In this document: positions 26,072 to 33,700 of the stretch, piece by piece | How the letters are laid out: each line of letters begins with the position of its first letter | Numbering within the stretch: position 1 is the first letter of the stretch | NCBI GenBank assembly: GCA_035292685.1 | Contig: DATDPP010000031.1 | Span: 21,118-85,117, forward strand | Length of the DNA: 64,000 bases | Source of the DNA: JALYNX01 sp035292685 | Lineage (GTDB): Bacteria > Actinomycetota > Acidimicrobiia > Spongiisociales > ZC4RG35 | Reading direction: 5' to 3' | Made by a program: the position numbers and the translations under genes | The notes under the pieces: generated by a model | The model's input: only the letters and a program-made list of their open reading frames with translations | Told to the model about the DNA's origin: nothing | Databases searched by the model: none

Positions 26072-26137
26072 TGGGTCTTTCGGTACGCCTTGTGGGGGAA
26101 AAGGTTGACAAGTGGGTGGAAGTGGGTCATAGTGGCG
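26072..26137 (+). promoter_or_regulatory. mraZ promoter and MraZ-box array
   Basis: TTGACA (26105-26110) is followed after exactly 17 bases by CATAGT (26128-26133), a good sigma-70/SigA-type promoter. Three 10-bp direct repeats, AGTGGGT(GGA), AGTGGGT(CAT) and AGTGGCG, start at 26111, 26121 and 26131, matching the TGGGN-N5 MraZ recognition pattern on one helical face. Two more GTGGG units lie upstream (TGGGT at 26072, TGGGG at 26093). MraZ binding here would block the promoter, as known for the family. Confidence 0.8.
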
Positions 26138-26189
26138 ATCACGACCCACAAGGGGGTCAGCAGGTGCGGACGGACAGAAACGAGAAGAC

Positions 26190-26603
26190 GTGTTCCTTGG
26201 CGAGTTCTTCCACAGTCTCGACGGGAAAGGCAGAGTGGTCCTGCCCTCCACTTTCCGACGTGACCTCGAAGCCGGTTGTGTGGTCGCCAAGGGTCAGGAC
26301 GGTCAACTGGTCGTGTTCGCCGTCGACGACTTCGAGGCAAAGGCCGCCGAGGTGATCGAGAAGCCTCAGAACCGAAGCGGGCGTCGTTTCTCTCGAACAG
26401 TCTTCGGCGGTGCCGATCACCAGGACCTCGACAAGTCCGGACGCCTCCTGGTCAAAACTGACCTCCGTCAGTTTGCTGCCCTCGAAGCCGGCACCGAGAT
26501 CGCGGTGATCGGGGTCTTCGATCACGTGGAGATTTGGAACCGGGACCGTTACCTCACCGATCGAGCGACCGGGGACGAGAGCTATCTGGAGGAGGACGAC
26601 TGA
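26190..26603 (+). CDS. mraZ: transcriptional regulator MraZ
   Basis: A 137 aa AbrB-like protein starting GTG 26190. Two tandem swapped-hairpin domains are visible: FLGEFFHSLDGKGRVVLPST and VFGGADHQDLDKSGRLLVKT, each with the D-x-K-G/S-R core that reads the TGGGN boxes. The ring-forming multimer represses its own division and cell-wall operon. It is the first gene of the cluster, 50 bases after its promoter. Confidence 0.95.
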   Translation: MFLGEFFHSLDGKGRVVLPSTFRRDLEAGCVVAKGQDGQLVVFAVDDFEAKAAEVIEKPQNRSGRRFSRTVFGGADHQDLDKSGRLLVKTDLRQFAALEAGTEIAVIGVFDHVEIWNRDRYLTDRATGDESYLEEDD

Positions 26604-26621
26604 AGCGACATCGATCGAACT

Positions 26622-26712
26622 GGCTGGCCCATTGCCAGCCCCCCGGAACCAATTGGAAGGCCCCTGACTCCGCCCGCTTCCGTTGGTACCAGCGCCCGGG
26701 GGGCTGGCAATG
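26622..26712 (+). promoter_or_regulatory. candidate RNA switch sequestering the rsmH start site
   Basis: CATTGCCAGCCCCCCGG (26630-26646) is a perfect 17-bp inverted repeat of 26696-26712, which contains the G-rich ribosome-binding site and the rsmH ATG (26710-26712). Inside it, ACCAA and GGAAG (26648-26659) pair with CTTCC and TTGGT (26677-26687). A third segment, GGCTGGC at 26622-26628, can pair instead with GCCAGCC at 26634-26640, freeing the start. The two folds are mutually exclusive. Confidence 0.7.
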
Positions 26713-27645
26713 AGCCAGGACAGGAGCGGGAATGGCCGGTACTACCACCGGCCGGTCCTGGTGGATGAAGTCGTCGGGTTGTTGGCCCCCGTACTTCCCG
26801 GGGTGGTGGTGGACGCCACTTTCGGGGGAGGAGGCCACGCCCGACGTTTGCTGGATGAGTTCGGAGAAGACGTGACATTGATTGGAATCGACAGAGACCC
26901 CGACGCCGTGGCGAACGCCCGCGAGCTCGGCCTGGTCGCCATCCAAGGCAACTTCAGCGAGATGTCCGCGCTCGTCTCATCGATCATCCCCACCCCGGTC
27001 AGTGCCGTGCTCTTTGATTTCGGTGTGTCCTCGCACCAGTTGGATGATCCAAGCCGGGGGTTCTCCTATCGGAACGACGGTCCGCTCGACATGCGGATGG
27101 GGCCGGACGCCGCCTATCGCGCCGATGAGATCGTCAATGAGTGGCCGGAAGATCGCCTGACCGATGTGATCCGCCGCTTCGGTGAGGAGTCTCAGCCGCG
27201 CCGTGTCGCCCGAGCCATCATCGCCGCTCGCCCTATCCAGTCGACCAGCCAGCTATCCACCGTCATCGCAGAGGCATTGCCTGCGGCCCGTCGCCGGGCG
27301 GGTCACCCCGCCCGGCGAACCTTTCAGGCGATTCGGATTGCAGTCAACGACGAGTTGGAAGCCGTGCAACGCGGGCTCGACCAGGCCCTGGAGATCATTC
27401 GACCGGGCGGCCGGGTCGTCGCTATTTCCTATCACTCCTTGGAGGATCGCATCGTCAAGCGCCGTTTCGCGCGCGGGGCCACCGGTTGCACTTGCCCGCC
27501 CGAGATGCCGGTGTGCGGCTGTGGCAACACGGCCGAGCTGAGGATCCTCACCCGAAAGGCGATCCGGGCCAATCCCGCCGAGATTGCCGAGAACAACCGG
27601 GCCCGCTCAGCCGTGCTCCGGGCAGTGGAGAAGGTGGCAGCGTGA
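26710..27645 (+). CDS. rsmH: 16S rRNA (cytosine-1402-N4)-methyltransferase
   Basis: A 311 aa SAM enzyme, formerly MraW, that modifies C1402 in the ribosomal P site. YYHRPVLVDEVVGLL opens the domain, VDATFGGGGHARRLL is the SAM loop, LFDFGVSSHQLDDPSRGFSY is diagnostic, and SYHSLEDRIVKRRFA ends the catalytic part. The start is ATG 26710; TTG 26683 is also in frame. The chosen ATG lies in the stem of an inverted repeat. Overlaps ftsL by GTGA. Confidence 0.93.
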   Translation: MSQDRSGNGRYYHRPVLVDEVVGLLAPVLPGVVVDATFGGGGHARRLLDEFGEDVTLIGIDRDPDAVANARELGLVAIQGNFSEMSALVSSIIPTPVSAVLFDFGVSSHQLDDPSRGFSYRNDGPLDMRMGPDAAYRADEIVNEWPEDRLTDVIRRFGEESQPRRVARAIIAARPIQSTSQLSTVIAEALPAARRRAGHPARRTFQAIRIAVNDELEAVQRGLDQALEIIRPGGRVVAISYHSLEDRIVKRRFARGATGCTCPPEMPVCGCGNTAELRILTRKAIRANPAEIAENNRARSAVLRAVEKVAA

Positions 27646-28028
27646 CCGCCAGACCCCTCCGACGGGTCACCGAGGCCGATCCGCTCCGGGTCGTCCAGGG
27701 GAGGCGTCTTCATCGACCCGCCCTGGCGCCGTGGATGATCATGGCTTTGATCGGAGTGGTTGCTTTCCTGGGGTTGGGCTTCGCCCGCACCTCCCTCGAC
27801 CGATCGGCATTCGAGTTGGCCGAGTTGAACCAGTCGATTGCGAAGGCGACCGCCCTCAACCAGAGTCTCCACCTGGATATCGCACGCCTCGAGAATCCGG
27901 CGCGAATCGCCCCCCTCGCCGAGGACCTCGGTTTGGTCATTCCCTCCAGCACCAATCGAATCCTGGTCGACCTCACTCCGACCGGCCCGACGGTGGCTGG
28001 TGTGGAACCTGACGGAGCAACGCAATGA
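27642..28028 (+). CDS. ftsL: FtsL-like division protein
   Basis: A 128 aa bitopic protein: a cytoplasmic tail of about 30 residues, one hydrophobic helix (APWMIMALIGVVAFLGLGFA), and a coiled-coil ectodomain (SAFELAELNQSIAKATALNQ and on) ending in ARIAPLAEDLGLVIP. This matches FtsL/septum-formation-initiator topology. Start GTG 27642 shares bases with the rsmH stop. It should act in the FtsQLB complex upstream of FtsW-FtsI activation. Sequence divergence is typical of FtsL. Confidence 0.75.
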   Translation: MTARPLRRVTEADPLRVVQGRRLHRPALAPWMIMALIGVVAFLGLGFARTSLDRSAFELAELNQSIAKATALNQSLHLDIARLENPARIAPLAEDLGLVIPSSTNRILVDLTPTGPTVAGVEPDGATQ

Positions 28029-28108
28029 TGACCCGACGCAGCGCTGGAGCCGGGCCGATGGACGGAGTGAGCCGCTCCGAACCACCGGGGTTCCGGCCGG
28101 GGATCTGA
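28025..28108 (+). CDS. possible 27-residue ORF coupling ftsL to ftsI
   Basis: ATG 28025 overlaps the ftsL stop (ATGA), and the frame runs 27 codons to TGA 28106-28108, five bases before the GTG used for ftsI. It fills the only gap in this part of the cluster. The peptide is Arg/Ser/Gly-rich and has no motif. It may be a translational bridge or chance. Confidence 0.3.
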   Translation: MMTRRSAGAGPMDGVSRSEPPGFRPGI

Positions 28109-28112
28109 CGTC

Positions 28113-29888
28113 GTGGCCGCCTCTACGGCTGCCCGGCGGATGAATCCGACCAAAGTCCGCATTGCCCTGATCGGCCTCTTCCTGGTGGCCGCCTGGGGTG
28201 GCATGGCCTATCGGCTGGTCCAGGTCCAGGTGGTGCAGGCTTCCGACCTCGCCGACAAGGGCCTTTCCCAACGTCTCGTGTCGAGGGAGCTGGCGCCGCA
28301 GCGGGGGAAGATCTACGACCGGAACGGGGACTTGCTGGCTATGACCGTCGAGGCCCAGAGTCTCTACGCCGTCCCGGGCCAGGTCGAAGACCCGCTTTGG
28401 GTCGCCCAGCAGTTGGGCGGGGTTCTCGAAGTCGACTCCGATGTCCTCTATGAGCGTTTGACCTCGGAGCGTGACTTCGTCTATCTGAAGCGACAGGTCG
28501 AGTCGGAGTTGGCCGGGGAAGTCCTCGGACTCGAGATCAGGGGCGTCTACGCCCTTCCCGAGCCCACCCGGATCTACCCGGCCGGCCAGGTGGCGAGCCA
28601 CGTCACCGGTTTTGTCGACATCGACGGAAACGGCCAGGAAGGCCTGGAATACGTCTACGACACCGAGTTGCGGGGTGTCCAGGGACACGCCCTCTTCGAG
28701 CGTGACCTCGACGGCCGGCCCATCCCCCAGGGAATCAGCGAGATCGTGCCGGCAGTTCCCGGAATCGACCTCAACACCACGATCGACCTGCCGTTGCAAT
28801 ACCAGGCTCAGGAGGCCTGTCTCAGCGCGATCGAAAGAACCAGAGCCAGATCATGTTGGGTCGTGGTGTTGGCGGTGGAGACCGGCGAGGTCCTGGCCAT
28901 GACCGGGGCCCCTGCCTTTGATCCCCAGACCCGGGAAAACGTGGATCCACGCTGCGCCGCCGACCCCCAGCCGGTCAAGTGCCTGGCCTTCTCCAATTTC
29001 ATCGTCCGCGGCCTCTATGAGCCGGGGTCGACCCAGAAGCTGATCACGGTCGCCGCCGCGATCGAAGAAGGCGAGGTCGCCGCCACCACGGTCATCCCCG
29101 AGGTCGCCGACGTCCTGGAACTCAGGGAAGACGCTTGTCGTTCAGCCGATGACGACACCTATGGCTGCTACCGCGACTTCGATGAGCACGAGACATCCGA
29201 CCTGACGGTGGCGGAGATATTCACCCAGTCGTCCAATGTCGGCTCGATCCTGGTCGCCGAGAAGCTCGGTCAGCCTCGGCTCATCTCATACATCGAGGCG
29301 TTTGGGCTCGGCGCCAGAACGGGCATCGACTACTCGGTTGAGGCCCCGGGCCTCCTCAACTTCGAGGCGGGCTGCGAGACCTGTTGGGCCTCGGCGGCCA
29401 TCGGATACTCGGTCGCCGCCACGCCGCTGCAAATGGCAGCGGCCTACGCAGCCATCGGCAACGACGGGGTGTGGACCACCCCACACATCGTCTCGAGCAA
29501 GACGGATGTGGACGGAAGCACCAAAGTGGCGGGGTTCGAGACCCGAAGGGTCGTTTCGCAGGACACGGCGGTATTGATGCGTGAGCTGCTGGCCAGCGTG
29601 GTCGCCGAGGGAACCGGTCAGGGGGCAACCATCGAGGGTTATCGGGTCGGTGGCAAGACCGGCACCGCCAACATCCTCGGGGAGGACGGGCGATATACCG
29701 AAGTAACCAGAGCCTCTTTCGTCGGCATGGCGCCGATCGACGATCCGAAGGTGGTCGTCGCCGTGCTCGTCGATTCTCCGTCCTGGGACTACCGCACCGG
29801 CGGGGCCTCCGCGGCTCCGGTATTCGCCACGGTCATGGAAGAAGCACTACACCGTCTCGGAGTCACCCCCGATGCCGGTCTTGGGTAA
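28113..29888 (+). CDS. ftsI: division-specific penicillin-binding protein 2 (septal transpeptidase)
   Basis: A 591 aa class B PBP. Residues 14-35 are the membrane anchor, RGKIYDRNGDLLAM starts the pedestal domain, Ser306-x2-Lys309 lies in YEPGSTQKLITV, S-S-N in TQSSNVGSI, and KTG in GGKTGTAN. It cross-links septal peptidoglycan with FtsW. No PASTA repeats. Four close cysteine pairs (236/248, 281/290, 342/352, 421/424) lie in the exported domain. Start GTG 28113 or ATG 28140. Overlaps murE by 17 bases. Confidence 0.93.
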   Translation: MAASTAARRMNPTKVRIALIGLFLVAAWGGMAYRLVQVQVVQASDLADKGLSQRLVSRELAPQRGKIYDRNGDLLAMTVEAQSLYAVPGQVEDPLWVAQQLGGVLEVDSDVLYERLTSERDFVYLKRQVESELAGEVLGLEIRGVYALPEPTRIYPAGQVASHVTGFVDIDGNGQEGLEYVYDTELRGVQGHALFERDLDGRPIPQGISEIVPAVPGIDLNTTIDLPLQYQAQEACLSAIERTRARSCWVVVLAVETGEVLAMTGAPAFDPQTRENVDPRCAADPQPVKCLAFSNFIVRGLYEPGSTQKLITVAAAIEEGEVAATTVIPEVADVLELREDACRSADDDTYGCYRDFDEHETSDLTVAEIFTQSSNVGSILVAEKLGQPRLISYIEAFGLGARTGIDYSVEAPGLLNFEAGCETCWASAAIGYSVAATPLQMAAAYAAIGNDGVWTTPHIVSSKTDVDGSTKVAGFETRRVVSQDTAVLMRELLASVVAEGTGQGATIEGYRVGGKTGTANILGEDGRYTEVTRASFVGMAPIDDPKVVVAVLVDSPSWDYRTGGASAAPVFATVMEEALHRLGVTPDAGLG

Positions 29889-31359
29889 GACGTTGGCCGA
29901 GCTGGCGACCGAACTGGGCGGGAGGACTCATGGTGACGCCGGCGTCTTCGTGACCGATGTCACCCACGACTCGCGACTCGCCGGCGACGGGACCATGTAT
30001 GTCGCGGTTAGAGGCTCGCATGTCGACGGTCATGAGTTCGTGGCCGGGGCCGTCGCCGCCGGATGCACCGCCATCTGTGTCGATCATCCCATGGGGAGCG
30101 GGGTCTCCGAGCTCGAGGTGGCCAACACCCGGGCGGTCATGGGGCCCCTCTCTGCCTCGGTTCACGGTGATCCCTCGGCCGCCGTCGCAGTGGTGGGGGT
30201 GACTGGAACCAACGGCAAGACCACTGTCACCCACTATGTCGAATCGATAACCGCCGGCGCCGGGCACACTCCAGGGCTCATCGGAACCGTGCACACCAGG
30301 GTTGGGGCGCACTCTCTGGTCTCGGAGCGAACCACGCCCGAGGCGACCGACTTCCAGCGTCTGTTGGCCCAGATGCGCGATCTGGGCGCCGATGTCATCG
30401 CGGCAGAGATCTCTTCTCATGCCCTGGAACTGGGCCGGGTCTCGGCCACCAAGTTCGCGGTGGGCGCTTTCACCAATCTCTCCCGGGATCATCTCGACTT
30501 CCACGGGGACATGAAGTCATACCGGATCGCCAAGGAGAGCCTGTTCCGCGACTACGAGGTGGGGACCGCGGTGATCAATGTCAACGACCGGGTGGGGAGA
30601 GACATCGCTGCCATGGCAAGCATGCCGGTGATCCGGGTTGGCACGGCCGCCGATCTGTGGGCCGACAACCTGACCACATCATTCGATGGCACTGGCTTCG
30701 ATCTGGTCGTGTCCGGGGATCGTCATCGGGTCAGCGCTCCCCTGATCGGGGCCTTCAACGTGGAGAACGCTCTGGTCGCCACGGGTTGCTGTCTGGCCCT
30801 CGGTCTCGCTGTCGACGAGGTCATCAGCGGACTCGGTGCCTTGGGCCGGGTGCCCGGCAGGTTTGAGCTGGTCTCGGGCTCATTCCCGATCCGCGTCGTC
30901 GTGGACTACGCCCACACCCCGGAGGGGATCAAACAGGCGATCTCGGTCGCGGCTGATCTCGCAGCCGGCAGGGTGATCGCGGTTTTCGGTGCCGGGGGTG
31001 ACCGCGATCGGGAGAAACGCCCCATGATGGGGCGAGCCGCCCTGGCGGCCGACCTGGCTGTCCTGACCAGTGACAATCCGAGGTCGGAGGATCCCGAGGC
31101 CATCATTCGCGATGTGATGTCGGGCATCGAGGGGTCCGAGATCGTCGTCGAGGCCGATCGCCGCCGCGCCATCGAGCACGCGATCCACGCCGCCTCGCCC
31201 GGTGACGTTGTGCTCATCCTCGGCAAGGGACACGAGACCGGCCAGGAGATCGGGGATCGGGTCTTGCCATTCGAGGACAAGGTGGTGGCCGGGGAAGTCA
31301 TCGACGGAATCATCAGGTCCTCTGCTTCGGGCCCGGATTCGGGGAGCATGTCACCGTGA
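29872..31359 (+). CDS. murE: UDP-MurNAc-tripeptide ligase
   Basis: A 495 aa Mur ligase that adds the third stem-peptide residue. The ATP loop is VTGTNGKTTVTHY; TTPEATDFQ binds UDP; NLSRDHLDFHG is the central motif. Asp401-Asn-Pro-Arg404 (TSDNPRSEDP) is the signature for meso-diaminopimelate, so the peptidoglycan is probably mDAP type. Its start lies 17 bases inside ftsI. The next gene is mraY with no murF between them. Confidence 0.94.
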   Translation: MPVLGKTLAELATELGGRTHGDAGVFVTDVTHDSRLAGDGTMYVAVRGSHVDGHEFVAGAVAAGCTAICVDHPMGSGVSELEVANTRAVMGPLSASVHGDPSAAVAVVGVTGTNGKTTVTHYVESITAGAGHTPGLIGTVHTRVGAHSLVSERTTPEATDFQRLLAQMRDLGADVIAAEISSHALELGRVSATKFAVGAFTNLSRDHLDFHGDMKSYRIAKESLFRDYEVGTAVINVNDRVGRDIAAMASMPVIRVGTAADLWADNLTTSFDGTGFDLVVSGDRHRVSAPLIGAFNVENALVATGCCLALGLAVDEVISGLGALGRVPGRFELVSGSFPIRVVVDYAHTPEGIKQAISVAADLAAGRVIAVFGAGGDRDREKRPMMGRAALAADLAVLTSDNPRSEDPEAIIRDVMSGIEGSEIVVEADRRRAIEHAIHAASPGDVVLILGKGHETGQEIGDRVLPFEDKVVAGEVIDGIIRSSASGPDSGSMSP

Positions 31360-32405
31360 TCTCGCTGCTGATCGCGGCCGCCGTGGGTCTCGTGGTGTCC
31401 ATTCTCGGGACGCCCTATGCAATCCGCTATTTCCGGCGCCGCGAGATCGGCCAGTTCATTCAGGAAGAGATCGTCGGTATGCATGGGCACAAGCAAGGGA
31501 CACCGACGATGGGTGGAGTGGTCTTCGTCTCGGCGGCCATCATCGGATACGTGCTTTCCCATGTCCGTCTGATGGGGCCCACGGGATTCGGTCTCGAGTT
31601 CCAACGGATGAGACCCGGTGGCTTGCTGGCCGTGTTCGCACTGACCGGCATGGCCGTGGTCGGGTTGTTGGACGATTGGACCAAATTCTCCAACAAGAGA
31701 AGCCTCGGGCTGTCCAAGACCGCCAAATTCGGCGGTCAACTGGCGATCGCCGCTCTTTTCGCCTGGGGGGCTTCCATGGCCGGAGTGGTCACCGAGATCT
31801 CGTTCGTGAGACCCCTGGGCATCGAGCTCGGCCCCTTCTTCGTGATCTGGGTGTTGATCATGCTCACCGGCGCGGCCAACGGGGTGAATCTCGCTGATGG
31901 GATGGACGGGCTCGCCGGTGGGTCGTCGGCATTGGTGGTCGCCTCGTACACCGTGATCGCCTTCTGGCAGTTCAGGAACCCATTGGTCTACGAGTCGGTT
32001 AATCCACTCGAACTGGCCATCATCTCGGCCGCGATGTTCGGGGCAATCCTCGGGTTTCTCTGGTGGAACGCCCCGCCCGCCAAGATCATCATGGGAGACG
32101 TGGGATCCCAGGCCATCGGTGGCCTTCTCGCCGCCCTGGCTCTGTTGTCGAGCACCAACCTGCTGCTGGTGATCCTGGGGGCGATCTTCGTTGCCGAGAC
32201 GATATCGGTGATCCTCCAGGTCGCCTCGTTTCGGATCTTTGGCAAACGGATCTTCAGGATGTCGCCCCTCCACTATCACTTCGACCTCGGCGGCTGGCCG
32301 GAGACCACGGTGGTGATCCGATTCTGGATCCTGACCGGTATGGGCGTGGCACTGGGGCTCGGGTTCTTCTACGGCGACTTTCTCCGGCTCGAGGGCCTGT
32401 TGTGA
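31356..32405 (+). CDS. mraY: phospho-MurNAc-pentapeptide transferase
   Basis: A 349 aa polytopic enzyme that attaches UDP-MurNAc-pentapeptide to undecaprenyl phosphate, forming lipid I. About ten hydrophobic helices; HKQGTPTMGGVVF, LLDDWTKFSN and LADGMDGLAGG carry the catalytic Asp residues, and MSPLHYHFDLGGWPE is the last cytoplasmic loop. GTG start overlapping murE (GTGA), stop overlapping murD (GTGA). Confidence 0.95.
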   Translation: MISLLIAAAVGLVVSILGTPYAIRYFRRREIGQFIQEEIVGMHGHKQGTPTMGGVVFVSAAIIGYVLSHVRLMGPTGFGLEFQRMRPGGLLAVFALTGMAVVGLLDDWTKFSNKRSLGLSKTAKFGGQLAIAALFAWGASMAGVVTEISFVRPLGIELGPFFVIWVLIMLTGAANGVNLADGMDGLAGGSSALVVASYTVIAFWQFRNPLVYESVNPLELAIISAAMFGAILGFLWWNAPPAKIIMGDVGSQAIGGLLAALALLSSTNLLLVILGAIFVAETISVILQVASFRIFGKRIFRMSPLHYHFDLGGWPETTVVIRFWILTGMGVALGLGFFYGDFLRLEGLL

Positions 32406-33700
32406 GCCGGGTCCTGGTCCTCGGCGCCGGAGTCTCGGGTTTGGCTGCGGCCAAGCTGGCCCGGAGCCGGGGGATGTCAGTGACGATCTATGCAGAAGAG
32501 GAATCCCCCGAGGCTCTCGGCCACGGGTTCGCCCTGGCCAGCGGTGGGTGGGACCCTGTCCTGCTCACCGGGATCGACATCGTGGTGACCAGCCCGGGTT
32601 TCTCCGAGCGGTCGATGCCAATTGTCGAGTCACTGGAATCGGGGATCCCGGTTTGGAGCGAAATCGAATTCGCATGGCGCCATCTGACCAAGCCGATCGC
32701 CGGAGTGACCGGGACCAACGGGAAGACCACGGTGACCGAGGCCACATCGGCGATGTTGAAGGCCTCCGGGATCACCGCCCCGGCCGCGGGCAACATCGGC
32801 TCGCCACTCTCCGACTTCGTCGACGAGGCGTCCGACTGCCTGGTGGTCGAAGTCTCCAGCTTCCAACTCAGGTTTGTCGAAACGTTCCATCCTGTGGCTG
32901 CCGCGGTCACCAATGTGGCCGTCGACCACCTCGACTGGCACGGCTCGGAGGCCTCCTATCGCAGGGCCAAAGCCACCATCTTCTCGAACCAGGACGAAAA
33001 CGACCTCCTCGTCTTCGACGCCGACGACGAGGGAGCCTCCACCCTGGTCGCCGGGGCGGTGAGTGAGCGGTTTCCGGTTTCCGGTGTCCGGCTCCCCGCG
33101 GCTGGGGGAGGGGTAAAGGACGGGCATCTCGTTGTGGACGGGGTCGATGTCGCCGTCGAGGACCTGGTTTCCTCCGACCCGATCCATCTGGTCAACCTGG
33201 CTGCTGCCTCGGCGCTGGCGCTTCGAATGGGAGGGACCCCGCAAGGAGTCGCCACCGCCGCCCGGGCCTTCTCACCGGGTGCCCACCGTCGCACCTTGGT
33301 GGCCACCGTTGGCGATGTGAAGTGGGTCGACGACTCCAAGGCGACCAACCCGCATGCCGCGATTGCCTCAATCCGCTCCCACAACTCTGTGATCCTGATT
33401 GCCGGAGGGCTGGCCAAGGGCCTCGACCTCAGACCAATAGCGGCGGAGCGCAATCTGCGGGCGGTGATAGGGATCGGCACTGAGGGCCCGCTGCTGGTGG
33501 AAGCGGCCGGATCACGGGGCCATCTTGCGTGGACCCTCGATCGAGCGGTCGACCTGGCGGCCACTCTCGCCGAGCCTGGCGACACCGTGCTCCTGGCGCC
33601 CGGTTGCGCCAGTTTCGATCAGTTCAGGTCATACGCCGAGCGGGGCGATGTGTTCGCCGCCTTGGTCCGGCGGAAGACAGAAGGAGGCTCCGACGCATGA
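32402..33700 (+). CDS. murD: UDP-MurNAc-L-alanine:D-glutamate ligase
   Basis: A 432 aa ligase from GTG 32402. VLVLGAGVSGLAAAKLA is the N-terminal Rossmann loop, GVTGTNGKTTVTEATS the ATP loop, VVEVSSFQL the substrate-binding motif, and DDSKATNPHA the C-terminal motif with the carbamylated-Lys neighbourhood. It adds D-Glu to UDP-MurNAc-Ala in the cytoplasm. A run of TTTCCGG heptamers at 33071-33090 encodes part of the middle domain. Confidence 0.94.
   Translation: MSRVLVLGAGVSGLAAAKLARSRGMSVTIYAEEESPEALGHGFALASGGWDPVLLTGIDIVVTSPGFSERSMPIVESLESGIPVWSEIEFAWRHLTKPIAGVTGTNGKTTVTEATSAMLKASGITAPAAGNIGSPLSDFVDEASDCLVVEVSSFQLRFVETFHPVAAAVTNVAVDHLDWHGSEASYRRAKATIFSNQDENDLLVFDADDEGASTLVAGAVSERFPVSGVRLPAAGGGVKDGHLVVDGVDVAVEDLVSSDPIHLVNLAAASALALRMGGTPQGVATAARAFSPGAHRRTLVATVGDVKWVDDSKATNPHAAIASIRSHNSVILIAGGLAKGLDLRPIAAERNLRAVIGIGTEGPLLVEAAGSRGHLAWTLDRAVDLAATLAEPGDTVLLAPGCASFDQFRSYAERGDVFAALVRRKTEGGSDA

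Noticed and set aside
33064..33092. TTTCCGG-type heptamers in murD, similar in period to the intergenic repeats.
   Set aside because: The unit differs (extra G in place of T), there is no inverted arm, and it encodes a normal MurD segment.
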